Of a stretch of DNA of 64,000 bases, positions 8,562-16,007 are shown in pieces. Source of the stretch: Bacillus safensis FO-36b. Lineage in GTDB: Bacteria; Bacillota; Bacilli; Bacillales; Bacillaceae. The translations under genes were made by a program, and so were the position numbers. The stretch is from positions 434,001 to 498,000 of the forward strand of contig NZ_ASJD01000003.1 of NCBI RefSeq assembly GCF_000691165.1. The letters run 5' to 3'. The notes under the pieces are model-generated. The model was not told where the DNA came from. It did no database searches and worked only from the letters and a program-made list of their open reading frames with translations. Numbering within the stretch: the first letter of the stretch is position 1; every line of letters begins with the position of its first letter.

Positions 8562-10523
8562 ATGTGCGGCATTGCAGGTTATTGTCATTTTAACCAAGCA
8601 CCACTAGATCCTCACATCTTACTGAAGATGAAAAACGCCCTTGCTGTGCGTGGACCTGATGATAGTGGTGTATATCAAGATGACTCAGTTGGTTTGGTTC
8701 ATACGCGGCTTTCCATTATTGATATTCAATCTGGACCGCAGCCAATAACAAATGAAGATGATTCTATCTGTGTGATTCTAAATGGTGAGATTTATAATTT
8801 CAAAGATTTAAGAGAGAAATTATGGAATAAAGGCCATTTGTTTCGTACGCAGACAGATACAGAAGTACTTGTTCATGGTTATGAAGAATACGGAATTTCC
8901 TTTGTTGAGCAATTAAACGGAATGTTTGCAGCTGCGATATGGGATAAAAAGAAGAAAGCACTTTATTTGTTTAGAGACCGGTCTGGGATCAAACCGCTGT
9001 ATGTTTCAGAATGCCGGGGAGGGCTTATTTTTGGATCGGAAATGAAGGCTCTTTTTCAGCATCCTGACATAAAAACTGCTATTGAGCCGGAGGCTGTTCT
9101 TAGTTATTTATCCTTCCGTTATTCGATCGGAGAGCAGACTTTTTTTCAAGGAATTCAAAAATTACCCCCAGGTGTTATCTTGAGAATAGATGAAACAGGC
9201 ATAACAAAAGAGGCCTACTGGCAATATCCGCTTCCGGCTGATGGGATCGATCGGGGAGAACGTTATTATCAAAAGGAATTGTTTGAATTAATTCAAGATA
9301 GTGTGCAAAAACAGATGATGTCTGATGTGCCTGTGGGAGCTTTTTTGAGCGGGGGAGTGGATTCGACTTCGATTGTCGCTTTGATGTCCAAATACAAAAA
9401 CGAGAATATTCATTGTTTTTCGACCAGCTTTGAAGAGGAAGGCTTTTCTGAAGAAAGTTATGCCAAACTCGCGGCAGATCAATACAATGTCAAGCTTCAC
9501 TCACATCGAATGAGTGAAGAAGAGTACTTTCAATTACTGCCTGAAGTTGTGAAGCGAAGAGATCATCCTCTTTCTATTCCTCATGAAGTCGCTTTTTACC
9601 ATATGTCACGGGAAGCAAAAAAGCACGTGACGGTTGTTTTATGTGGTGAAGGAGCGGATGAATTGTTTGCAGGTTATGGACGTGTCTTTAGGAGTCCAGC
9701 AGATTGGCGGAAAATTTTATGGCTTCAAAAAAACAGAAAACTGTCCTCCATCCTTTCTAAGGTATTATTTGAACCATCCTTTCAGCACGAGGTCCATCAA
9801 ATGATCCACCTTGAAGGTGAGATGGATCATTACAAAAAAAGGTATGCATGGTTTACTGCTGGCGAAAAAGAGCTGCTTTTAAGTCGTCACGCTGATTCAA
9901 TTGATCCTCCTGACTCGCACATGAACCAGTTTATTGCCCATTGTTTTCAAAAGATGGGGGGGGAGTCTTATGAAAATAAACTGCTCTATTTATTTCAGCA
10001 GATTCATTTACCCAATCTGTTAGACCGGCTGGATATGATGACGATGTCACATGGACTAGAAGCGCGTGTTCCATTTCTTGATCATCGCATCATCCAATTT
10101 GTCAATGACATGCCCTTCAAATATAAGCTTCCTTATAAAGGACTGCCTAGCAGGCTGCAAGCCTTTTTTCAGTCGAGTCTCAAAACAAGTGAGGTACAAG
10201 ACATTCCGAAATATATGTTGAAAAAGACAATGGAGCAAACGGTGGATAAGCGTATATTATATAGAAGAAAAATGGGTTTTCCGGTTCCTGTGTATCATTG
10301 GATGAGCAAAAGGATGAAAGAAATCGAAGAGAAGCTTCTTGATCAACAAAGCTTTGCAACAGAACTGTTTCAAAGAAAGCCGCTAGAGCAATTTTTACGA
10401 AATCATTCGAATCAGAAAAACAAAAATGGAGCGGATCAAAAAGTCTGGATGCTTTACAACTTGGAATTATGGCATGATCACTACATGAAAGAGGCGCGGC
10501 TTCCTCTCCAAACTAGTCATTAA
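8562..10523 (+). CDS. Asparagine synthase (glutamine-hydrolysing) family, cluster copy
   Basis: A 653-residue two-domain amidotransferase. The N-terminal class II glutaminase begins MCGIAGY; Cys2 becomes the N-terminal nucleophile after Met removal, which fixes the start at ATG 8562 instead of ATG 8556, and GAAGGGAG also fits that spacing. The synthetase domain has the PP-loop SGGVDSTS (about residues 262-269) and LCGEGADELFAGYGR (about 361-375). The enzyme amidates a carboxylate through an acyl adenylate with ammonia from glutamine. As last gene of the biosynthetic operon it may amidate, or cyclise by beta-lactam-synthetase-like chemistry, a pathway intermediate; a plain AsnB-type role is also possible. 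No terminator follows before ymxH. Confidence 0.88.
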   Translation: MCGIAGYCHFNQAPLDPHILLKMKNALAVRGPDDSGVYQDDSVGLVHTRLSIIDIQSGPQPITNEDDSICVILNGEIYNFKDLREKLWNKGHLFRTQTDTEVLVHGYEEYGISFVEQLNGMFAAAIWDKKKKALYLFRDRSGIKPLYVSECRGGLIFGSEMKALFQHPDIKTAIEPEAVLSYLSFRYSIGEQTFFQGIQKLPPGVILRIDETGITKEAYWQYPLPADGIDRGERYYQKELFELIQDSVQKQMMSDVPVGAFLSGGVDSTSIVALMSKYKNENIHCFSTSFEEEGFSEESYAKLAADQYNVKLHSHRMSEEEYFQLLPEVVKRRDHPLSIPHEVAFYHMSREAKKHVTVVLCGEGADELFAGYGRVFRSPADWRKILWLQKNRKLSSILSKVLFEPSFQHEVHQMIHLEGEMDHYKKRYAWFTAGEKELLLSRHADSIDPPDSHMNQFIAHCFQKMGGESYENKLLYLFQQIHLPNLLDRLDMMTMSHGLEARVPFLDHRIIQFVNDMPFKYKLPYKGLPSRLQAFFQSSLKTSEVQDIPKYMLKKTMEQTVDKRILYRRKMGFPVPVYHWMSKRMKEIEEKLLDQQSFATELFQRKPLEQFLRNHSNQKNKNGADQKVWMLYNLELWHDHYMKEARLPLQTSH

Positions 10524-10585
10524 AGAGATCCGGTCTATTCCTCTTGCCTGCTGCATATATGATACGGAAGGGAAGTGATGCGATT

Positions 10586-10858
10586 TTGAGGCTGAGTGAA
10601 CTGTCGGGAAAAGAGATTGTCGATATTAAAAGAGCGGAGCGGCTTGGCGTGCTTGGACAAACTGACCTTGAAATCAATGAACAGGACGGTCAAATTACAG
10701 CACTCATTATACCTTCCGTGAAGTGGTTTGGCTTTCGAAAACAAGGAAATGACATCCGCGTCCCGTGGAATCACATTCAAAAAATAGGATCAGATATGAT
10801 CATTCTCGATGTGCCTGAAGAACTTCAGCTGCACGGAGAAAAAGAGCACCCGCAATAA
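10586..10858 (+). CDS. ymxH: YlmC/YmxH-family PRC-barrel sporulation protein
   Basis: A 90-residue protein that closely follows B. subtilis YmxH: MRLSELSGKEIVDIKRAERL at the start and a small beta-barrel with VKWFGFRKQG and DIRVPWNHIQKIGSDMI. The PRC-barrel family is conserved next to dipicolinate and RNA-turnover genes in endospore formers; its exact role is unclear. The start is chosen as TTG 10586 because conservation begins at that codon; GGAAGGGA lies about 12 nt upstream. The upstream in-frame ATG at 10544 would add 14 non-conserved residues. The stop codon sits in the loop of the terminator hairpin. It is probably read through from the biosynthetic operon as well as from any promoter of its own. 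Confidence 0.85.
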   Translation: MRLSELSGKEIVDIKRAERLGVLGQTDLEINEQDGQITALIIPSVKWFGFRKQGNDIRVPWNHIQKIGSDMIILDVPEELQLHGEKEHPQ

Positions 10859-10874
10859 TGGGTGCTCTTTTTCT
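10839..10874 (+). terminator. Intrinsic terminator of ymxH and the cluster operon
   Basis: Stem AAAAAGAGCACCC / GGGTGCTCTTTTT around an 8-nt loop (10852-10859), followed by a T-rich tail. It overlaps the ymxH stop codon and is the first strong terminator after the biosynthetic operon. Confidence 0.9.
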
Positions 10875-10891
10875 TTTCTCTCTCTGATTTG

Positions 10892-10922
10892 TTCACAGGC
10901 TGAATCCTCTCCTCATATGCTG
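10892..10922 (+). promoter_or_regulatory. Candidate sigma-K promoter of dpaAB
   Basis: CATATGCTG at 10914-10922 fits the sigma-K -10 consensus CATA-N3-TA except for the last base, and an AC dinucleotide lies about 17 nt before it. dpaAB are known to be transcribed in the mother cell by sigma-K in B. subtilis, and the site is 59 nt before the start codon. A CTGAATC...GATTCAG inverted repeat (10900-10937) surrounds it. Confidence 0.4.
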
Positions 10923-10980
10923 AAAGGGAGATTCAGAAAATATTACAGACTTTTTTAAATAAAGAAGGTGAACGGTCAGT

Positions 10981-11883
10981 ATGTTGAGCGGTTTAACGGT
11001 TGCGGTGATCGGTGGAGATGCAAGGCAGCTTGAAATTATTCGCAAGTTGTCACAGCAGCATGCCAAAGTATTTTTGGTTGGATTTGACCAGCTGGATCAT
11101 GGATTTATCGGTGCTGAAAAGCTGAAAATGTCTGAACTTCCATTCGAACAAGTAGACAGTATGATCCTGCCAGTATCTGGGACAACGGATGAAGGCGCTG
11201 TTGCTACAGTTTTTTCAAACGAGCAGGTCTTGCTGGAAGCTAAATATTTAGAAAGAACCCCTGCCCATTGTACCTTGTACTCAGGTATTTCAAATACGTA
11301 CTTAGACAATCTGGCAAAGCAGGTGAACCGGAAGCTTGTGAAGCTGTTTGAGCGAGATGATATTGCCATATATAACTCTATTCCAACAGTTGAAGGAATT
11401 ATCATGATGGCCATTCAGCAAACGGACTATACGATTCACGGGTCTCATGTCACAGTCCTCGGACTTGGAAGAACAGGACTCACCATTGCCCGCACATTTC
11501 GGGCACTAGGGGCAGACGTAAAAGTAGGGGCGGCAGACACAGCACATTTAGCGCGGGCCTTTGAGATGGGTCTTCATCCATTTTCAATGGACCAGTTAAA
11601 AGAGGAAGTAACGGATGTTGATATTATCATCAATACCATTCCAAGTCTTGTATTAGATTCATCTGTCATTGTCAGCATGACACCAAAGACACTCATTTTG
11701 GATATCGCCTCACGCCCAGGCGGAACAGACTTTGACTTTGCACAAAAGCACGGAGTGAAGGCACTTCTTGCACCAGGACTCCCGGGGATTGTTGCACCAA
11801 AAACAGCAGGACAAATCATTGCAAAAGTGCTTTCCGGGCTTTTATGTGAACTTGCGGAGGAAAAAAGGGGGATGGAATCATGA
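10981..11883 (+). CDS. dpaA: Dipicolinate synthase subunit A
   Basis: A 300-residue NAD(P)-binding protein matching SpoVFA. A Rossmann start (LTVAVIGGDARQLEIIRKL) is followed by a second one, VTVLGLGRTGLTIARTF (about residues 157-173), which binds the cofactor. With DpaB it oxidises dihydrodipicolinate, or its hydroxylated precursor from DapA, to dipicolinic acid, the spore-core chelator that supports heat resistance. It is made in the mother cell. The start ATG follows GAAGGTGA, and the last four bases overlap the dpaB start (ATGA), so the subunits are translated together. Length agrees with the B. subtilis protein. Confidence 0.95.
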   Translation: MLSGLTVAVIGGDARQLEIIRKLSQQHAKVFLVGFDQLDHGFIGAEKLKMSELPFEQVDSMILPVSGTTDEGAVATVFSNEQVLLEAKYLERTPAHCTLYSGISNTYLDNLAKQVNRKLVKLFERDDIAIYNSIPTVEGIIMMAIQQTDYTIHGSHVTVLGLGRTGLTIARTFRALGADVKVGAADTAHLARAFEMGLHPFSMDQLKEEVTDVDIIINTIPSLVLDSSVIVSMTPKTLILDIASRPGGTDFDFAQKHGVKALLAPGLPGIVAPKTAGQIIAKVLSGLLCELAEEKRGMES

Positions 11884-12473
11884 CAACATTAAAAGGGAAA
11901 AGAATCGGCTTTGGTTTAACAGGTTCCCACTGTACGTATGAAGCTGTTTTTCCGCAAATCGAAGCGCTTGTAAAAGAAGGGGCAGAGGTGCGTCCAGTGG
12001 TGTCGTACACGGTGCAGAGCACGAATACGAGATTTGGAGATGGAGCCGAGTGGATCGAACGGATTGAGAAGCTGACTGGATTTCAAGCGATTGACTCAAT
12101 CGTGAAAGCAGAGCCGCTCGGGCCTAAGCTGCCGCTTGATTGTATGGTCATTGCTCCTTTAACTGGAAACTCGATGGCGAAATTTGCAAATGCCATGACA
12201 GACAGTCCTGTTTTAATGGCTGCTAAAGCAACCATACGGAATCATCGACCTGTCGTTTTAGGAATCTCAACAAATGATGCGTTAGGTTTAAATGGTACAA
12301 ATCTGATGAGGCTCATGTCGACAAAGAATATTTTCTTTATTCCGTTTGGTCAGGATGATCCATTCAAAAAACCGACCTCTATGGTCGCGAACATGGATCT
12401 GCTATCTCAAACAGTAGAAGAGGCACTCCAGCATAGACAAATTCAGCCAATTTTAATTGGACCAAACGAATAA
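11880..12473 (+). CDS. dpaB: Dipicolinate synthase subunit B
   Basis: A 197-residue flavoprotein-like subunit (SpoVFB) of the UbiX/EpaB-type fold. FGLTGSHCTYEAVFPQIEAL carries the phosphate-binding loop; CMVIAPLTGNSMAKFANAMTDSPV (positions about 83-106) is the typical active-site loop of the family. It works with DpaA in dipicolinate formation. The start overlaps the dpaA stop. About 140 nt separate it from asd, where a separate extended -10 promoter is visible, so dpaAB forms its own sporulation unit before the lysine-pathway genes. Confidence 0.95.
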   Translation: MTTLKGKRIGFGLTGSHCTYEAVFPQIEALVKEGAEVRPVVSYTVQSTNTRFGDGAEWIERIEKLTGFQAIDSIVKAEPLGPKLPLDCMVIAPLTGNSMAKFANAMTDSPVLMAAKATIRNHRPVVLGISTNDALGLNGTNLMRLMSTKNIFFIPFGQDDPFKKPTSMVANMDLLSQTVEEALQHRQIQPILIGPNE

Positions 12474-12532
12474 TAGATTCACTAGAAAATCATGAAAGAT
12501 TCAAAAAAGATGCTTCAAGCCTTGCTTTTCTA

Positions 12533-12541
12533 TGGTAAAAT
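12533..12541 (+). promoter_or_regulatory. Candidate promoter (extended -10) of asd
   Basis: TGGTAAAAT gives an extended -10 (TGn + TAAAAT) 72 nt before the asd start; the -35 at 12513-12518 (TTCAAG, 17-nt spacer) is weak. It would give asd-dapG-dapA a vegetative start independent of sigma-K. Confidence 0.4.
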
Positions 12542-12612
12542 AAAATGTAAAAAGTCATAGGATGGCCATCCGAAAGAAAAGAATCATGGATGGGTCGGAA
12601 GGAGTTTTACTG

Positions 12613-13632
12613 ATGGGAAGAGGATTGCATGTAGCTGTAGTTGGAGCGACTGGAGCTGTCGGTCAACAAATGTTAAAAACACTAGCTGACAGAGATTTTG
12701 AAATGGATACACTTACTCTACTATCCTCAAAACGTTCTGCTGGAACAAAAGTGACATTCAGAGGTCAAGAGTACACTGTTCAGGAAGCAACACCTGAAAG
12801 CTTTGAAGGAGTGAACATTGCATTATTCAGTGCTGGAGGAAATGTTTCTAAAGCGCTGGCTCCTGAAGCAGTCAAACGAGGTGCGATTGTTGTTGACAAC
12901 ACAAGTGCTTTTCGTATGGACGAAAACATCCCTCTTGTCGTACCAGAGGTAAACGAAAAAGATTTGCATGATCATCAAGGGATCATTGCAAACCCTAACT
13001 GTTCAACGATTCAAATGGTAGCGGCATTAGAACCGCTTCGTCAGGCATATGGAATGAAAAAAGTTATTGTCTCTACGTATCAAGCAGTATCAGGTGCGGG
13101 ACATGAAGCCATTGACGAACTATACAGCCAATCACAAGCCATTTTAAATAAAGAGGATGTAACACCAGAAGTCATGCCTTATCAAATTGCATTTAATGCG
13201 ATTCCGCAAATTGATAAATTCCAAGACAACGGTTATACATTCGAAGAAATGAAAATGATCAACGAAACGAAAAAAATCATGCATATGCCTGAGCTGGAAG
13301 TAGCTGCAACATGCGTAAGGCTTCCAATTGAAACAGGTCATTCAGAATCTGTCTACGTCGAACTAGAATCAAATGATGCAACAGTGGAAGACCTCAAATC
13401 AATTCTAAAAGATGCACCAGGAATTACGCTGCAAGATGATCCGTCTCAGCAAATTTATCCAATGCCAGCAGATGCTGTTGGGAAAAACGACGTATTTGTC
13501 GGCCGCATTCGGAAAGATTTGGACCGTCCAAACGGGTTCCATATGTGGATTGTATCTGATAACCTGCTTAAAGGCGCTGCATGGAACTCTGTTCAAATTG
13601 CAGAAAGCTTAAAAGCATTAAAATTAGTTTAA
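12613..13632 (+). CDS. asd: Aspartate-semialdehyde dehydrogenase
   Basis: A 339-residue enzyme that reduces aspartyl phosphate to aspartate semialdehyde with NADPH. The NADP-binding loop is VAVVGATGAVGQQM (residues 6-19); the catalytic Cys is in NPNCSTIQM (near residue 130); a substrate-binding His is in ETGHSESVY. The start is ATG 12613, where similarity to B. subtilis Asd begins and GGAAGGAG precedes; an upstream in-frame ATG at 12562 has no support. The region EVMPYQIAFNAIP appears about 7 residues shorter than the B. subtilis protein as I recall it, a small loop deletion. It leads the asd-dapG-dapA set. Confidence 0.95.
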   Translation: MGRGLHVAVVGATGAVGQQMLKTLADRDFEMDTLTLLSSKRSAGTKVTFRGQEYTVQEATPESFEGVNIALFSAGGNVSKALAPEAVKRGAIVVDNTSAFRMDENIPLVVPEVNEKDLHDHQGIIANPNCSTIQMVAALEPLRQAYGMKKVIVSTYQAVSGAGHEAIDELYSQSQAILNKEDVTPEVMPYQIAFNAIPQIDKFQDNGYTFEEMKMINETKKIMHMPELEVAATCVRLPIETGHSESVYVELESNDATVEDLKSILKDAPGITLQDDPSQQIYPMPADAVGKNDVFVGRIRKDLDRPNGFHMWIVSDNLLKGAAWNSVQIAESLKALKLV

Positions 13633-13654
13633 CATTCAATGGATGATGAGGACG

Positions 13655-13696
13655 AACAGAAGAGAGTTAGGCATCTTTCGCCTGCTCTCTTCTGTT
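13655..13696 (+). other. Strong hairpin between asd and dapG
   Basis: AACAGAAGAGAG (13655-13666) pairs perfectly with CTCTCTTCTGTT (13685-13696), with an inner AGGC/GCCT stem. No T-run follows, so it is unlikely to be a simple terminator; it could set mRNA stability or processing between asd and dapG. Confidence 0.7.
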
Positions 13697-13724
13697 ACGT
13701 CAGAATGAACTTGGAGTGAAAACA

Positions 13725-14939
13725 GTGAAAATAATTGTCCAAAAATTTGGCGGTACATCTGTCAAAGATGATCAAGGTAGAAAAAGGGCACTTGCACATA
13801 TCTTATCTGCAAAAGAGAAAGGCTATAAGTCGGTTGTTGTCGTTTCTGCAATGGGACGAAAAGGCGATCCCTATGCGACAGATACGCTGCTCGGTCTGCT
13901 TTACGGCAGCGCGCAGCATATGACAAACAGAGAAAAAGACTTACTTGTTTCCTGCGGGGAGAATATCTCAGCTGTTGTGTTTTCAAGTATGCTGAATGAA
14001 AACGGTCTAAAGGCTGTAGCGATGACTGGAGCTCAGGCGGGCTTTGTGACAGATAAGGAGCATACAAGTGCGAAAATTATTGACATGAAGTGCGAACGTC
14101 TGGAAGCAGCACTGTCTGAACATGATGTTGTCGTTGTCGCTGGGTTCCAGGGAGCGGCGAAAAATGGAGACGTGACAACAATCGGACGAGGTGGCAGTGA
14201 TACGTCCGCAGCAGCTTTAGGCGCTGCATTGCAGGCAGACTTTATTGATATTTTTACAGATGTAGAAGGCGTTATGACAGCAGATCCCCGCATTGTTGAA
14301 AATGCAAAACCGCTGAGAGTCGTGACATATACGGAAATTTGCAACCTCGCATATCAAGGGGCAAAAGTCATTCACCCGCGAGCTGTTGAAATTGCGATGC
14401 AGGCAAAAGTACCAATGAGGGTCCGTTCAACATACTCTGATGATGAGGGCACGCTCGTTACATCACACTACTCAGATAAAATGAGCCATGATGTGTATGA
14501 CCGCCTCATTACGGGTATTGCACATGTCAATGATGTGACACAAATCAAAGTCCCTGCAAAAGAAGGTCAGTACAGCGTACAAACAGAGGTCTTCAAAGCA
14601 ATGGCAAACGCACAAATCAGTGTCGACTTCTTCAATATCACACCGAGTGAAATTGTGTATACAGTGACAGGTGCAATGACTGAAAAGGCAACGTCGATCC
14701 TAAAAGATCTTGGCTATACACCAATTGTGACAACAAATTGTGCGAAAGTATCAGCTGTTGGCGCAGGCATTATGGGTGTACCAGGTGTCACATCTAAAAT
14801 TGTAACGGCTCTATCCGAGCAAAACATTCCGATTTTACAATCGGCTGACAGTCATACGACCATTTGGGTGTTAGTGAACGAAGAAAACATGAGAGCGGCT
14901 GTCAATGCCCTGCATGAAGTGTTTGAACTTTCAAGATAA
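13725..14939 (+). CDS. dapG: Aspartokinase I (diaminopimelate-sensitive type)
   Basis: A 404-residue monofunctional aspartate kinase that phosphorylates aspartate at the head of the lysine/DAP/threonine branch. The N-terminal kinase motif is VQKFGGTSV (residues 4-12); TTIGRGGSDTSAAALGAAL (about 150-168) is the nucleotide/aspartate loop; two C-terminal ACT domains follow (ITGIAHVNDVTQIKV, SAVGAGIMGVPGV). It matches B. subtilis DapG, the meso-DAP-inhibited isozyme. Start GTG 13725 is set by that similarity and by TTGGAG 8 nt upstream. It lies after the hairpin at 13655 and 30 nt before dapA. Confidence 0.95.
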   Translation: MKIIVQKFGGTSVKDDQGRKRALAHILSAKEKGYKSVVVVSAMGRKGDPYATDTLLGLLYGSAQHMTNREKDLLVSCGENISAVVFSSMLNENGLKAVAMTGAQAGFVTDKEHTSAKIIDMKCERLEAALSEHDVVVVAGFQGAAKNGDVTTIGRGGSDTSAAALGAALQADFIDIFTDVEGVMTADPRIVENAKPLRVVTYTEICNLAYQGAKVIHPRAVEIAMQAKVPMRVRSTYSDDEGTLVTSHYSDKMSHDVYDRLITGIAHVNDVTQIKVPAKEGQYSVQTEVFKAMANAQISVDFFNITPSEIVYTVTGAMTEKATSILKDLGYTPIVTTNCAKVSAVGAGIMGVPGVTSKIVTALSEQNIPILQSADSHTTIWVLVNEENMRAAVNALHEVFELSR

Positions 14940-14969
14940 ATGTGATTGAATCATGATGAGGTGAAAAAA

Positions 14970-15836
14970 ATGAATTTCGGAAATATCGCAACAGCTATGA
15001 TTACACCTTTTGATAAAAAGGGCAACATCGATTTCCAAAAGCTATCAATTCTCATTGATTACTTGTTAAAAAACGGCAGTGACTCCTTAGTCGTTGCAGG
15101 GACAACAGGCGAATCGCCAACTTTATCGAATGAAGAAAAAGTCGCTCTTTTTCAGCAATCGGTCAAATTAGCAAATGGTCGTTGTAAAATCATTGCAGGA
15201 ACAGGCAGTAATAATACAAATGCGTCTATCAAACTAACGAAAAAAGCAGAAGAAGCGGGCGTTGATGCAGTGATGCTTGTCGTACCTTATTACAACAAGC
15301 CATCACAGGAAGGCATGTATGCACACTTTAAAGCCATTGCCGAGTCTACATCTCTTCCTGTCATGCTTTACAATGTACCAGGAAGAACGGCTGCGTCATT
15401 AGCACCAGAAACAACGATTAAGCTTGCGCAAATACCTAACATTGTTGCCATCAAAGAAGCAAGCGGCGATCTCGATGCCATGACAAAAATCATTGCAGAG
15501 ACGCCAGAAGATTTCGACGTATATTCAGGGGACGACAGTTTAACACTTCCGGCTGTATCTGTTGGTGCAAAAGGAGTTGTCTCGGTTGCGTCTCATATCG
15601 TAGGACTGGATATGCAGCAAATGCTGAAAAGCTATGCTTCAGGCCAGACAGCGAATGCAGCTTTGATCCATCAAAAGCTGCTTCCAATCATGAAACAGCT
15701 TTTCTCAGCGCCAAATCCAACACCTGTCAAAACAGCCCTTCAGCTGAAAGGACTAGATGTCGGATCTGTTCGTCTTCCGCTTTTGCCTTTGTCAGAAGAA
15801 GAGAGACTGGATTTAAGCAGCGTTTTAAACAGCTGA
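14970..15836 (+). CDS. dapA: 4-Hydroxy-tetrahydrodipicolinate synthase
   Basis: A 288-residue TIM-barrel aldolase that condenses pyruvate with aspartate semialdehyde; the product feeds both lysine/peptidoglycan DAP and, in sporulation, dipicolinate through DpaAB. The Schiff-base lysine is K162 in VAIKEASGD; the proton-relay Tyr is in YNVPGRT; GTTGE binds substrate. The start is ATG 14970 (MNFGNI, as in B. subtilis) behind GATGAGGTG; an upstream ATG at 14946 adds 8 unmatched residues. It ends before a good terminator. Confidence 0.95.
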   Translation: MNFGNIATAMITPFDKKGNIDFQKLSILIDYLLKNGSDSLVVAGTTGESPTLSNEEKVALFQQSVKLANGRCKIIAGTGSNNTNASIKLTKKAEEAGVDAVMLVVPYYNKPSQEGMYAHFKAIAESTSLPVMLYNVPGRTAASLAPETTIKLAQIPNIVAIKEASGDLDAMTKIIAETPEDFDVYSGDDSLTLPAVSVGAKGVVSVASHIVGLDMQQMLKSYASGQTANAALIHQKLLPIMKQLFSAPNPTPVKTALQLKGLDVGSVRLPLLPLSEEERLDLSSVLNS

Positions 15837-15858
15837 TCAAAACAAAAGATTTCGTAAG

Positions 15859-15897
15859 CGGTCATTCTCAGATGTCCCTGAGTATGACCGTTTTTTA
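15859..15897 (+). terminator. Terminator of asd-dapG-dapA
   Basis: CGGTCAT-TCTCAG and CTGAG-ATGACCG type stem (15859-15890) followed by TTTTTT at 15891-15896. Confidence 0.9.
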
Positions 15898-15930
15898 TAC
15901 ATAAACACTTTCTTAAAATGTGACTTCATC

Positions 15931-15960
15931 TTGTTTTCTAAAATTAGATTCAGTTATAAT
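15931..15960 (+). promoter_or_regulatory. Sigma-A-type promoter of rnjB
   Basis: TTGTTT at 15931-15936 and a consensus TATAAT at 15955-15960 with an 18-nt spacer, about 48 nt before the rnjB start. Confidence 0.65.
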
Positions 15961-16007
15961 AGCATTAAGCGATGATGGACGGGCTTGAGACTAGGAGGAT
16001 AAGAATT

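Noticed and set aside
1..10523. A carrier protein gene in the biosynthetic operon
   Set aside because: Looked for an 80-90-residue frame with a DSL/DSV phosphopantetheine site; none is present in any gap or overlapping frame.
11816..12099. Minus-strand frames overlapping dpaA/dpaB
   Set aside because: Opposite-strand shadows of highly conserved genes, with no ribosome sites.
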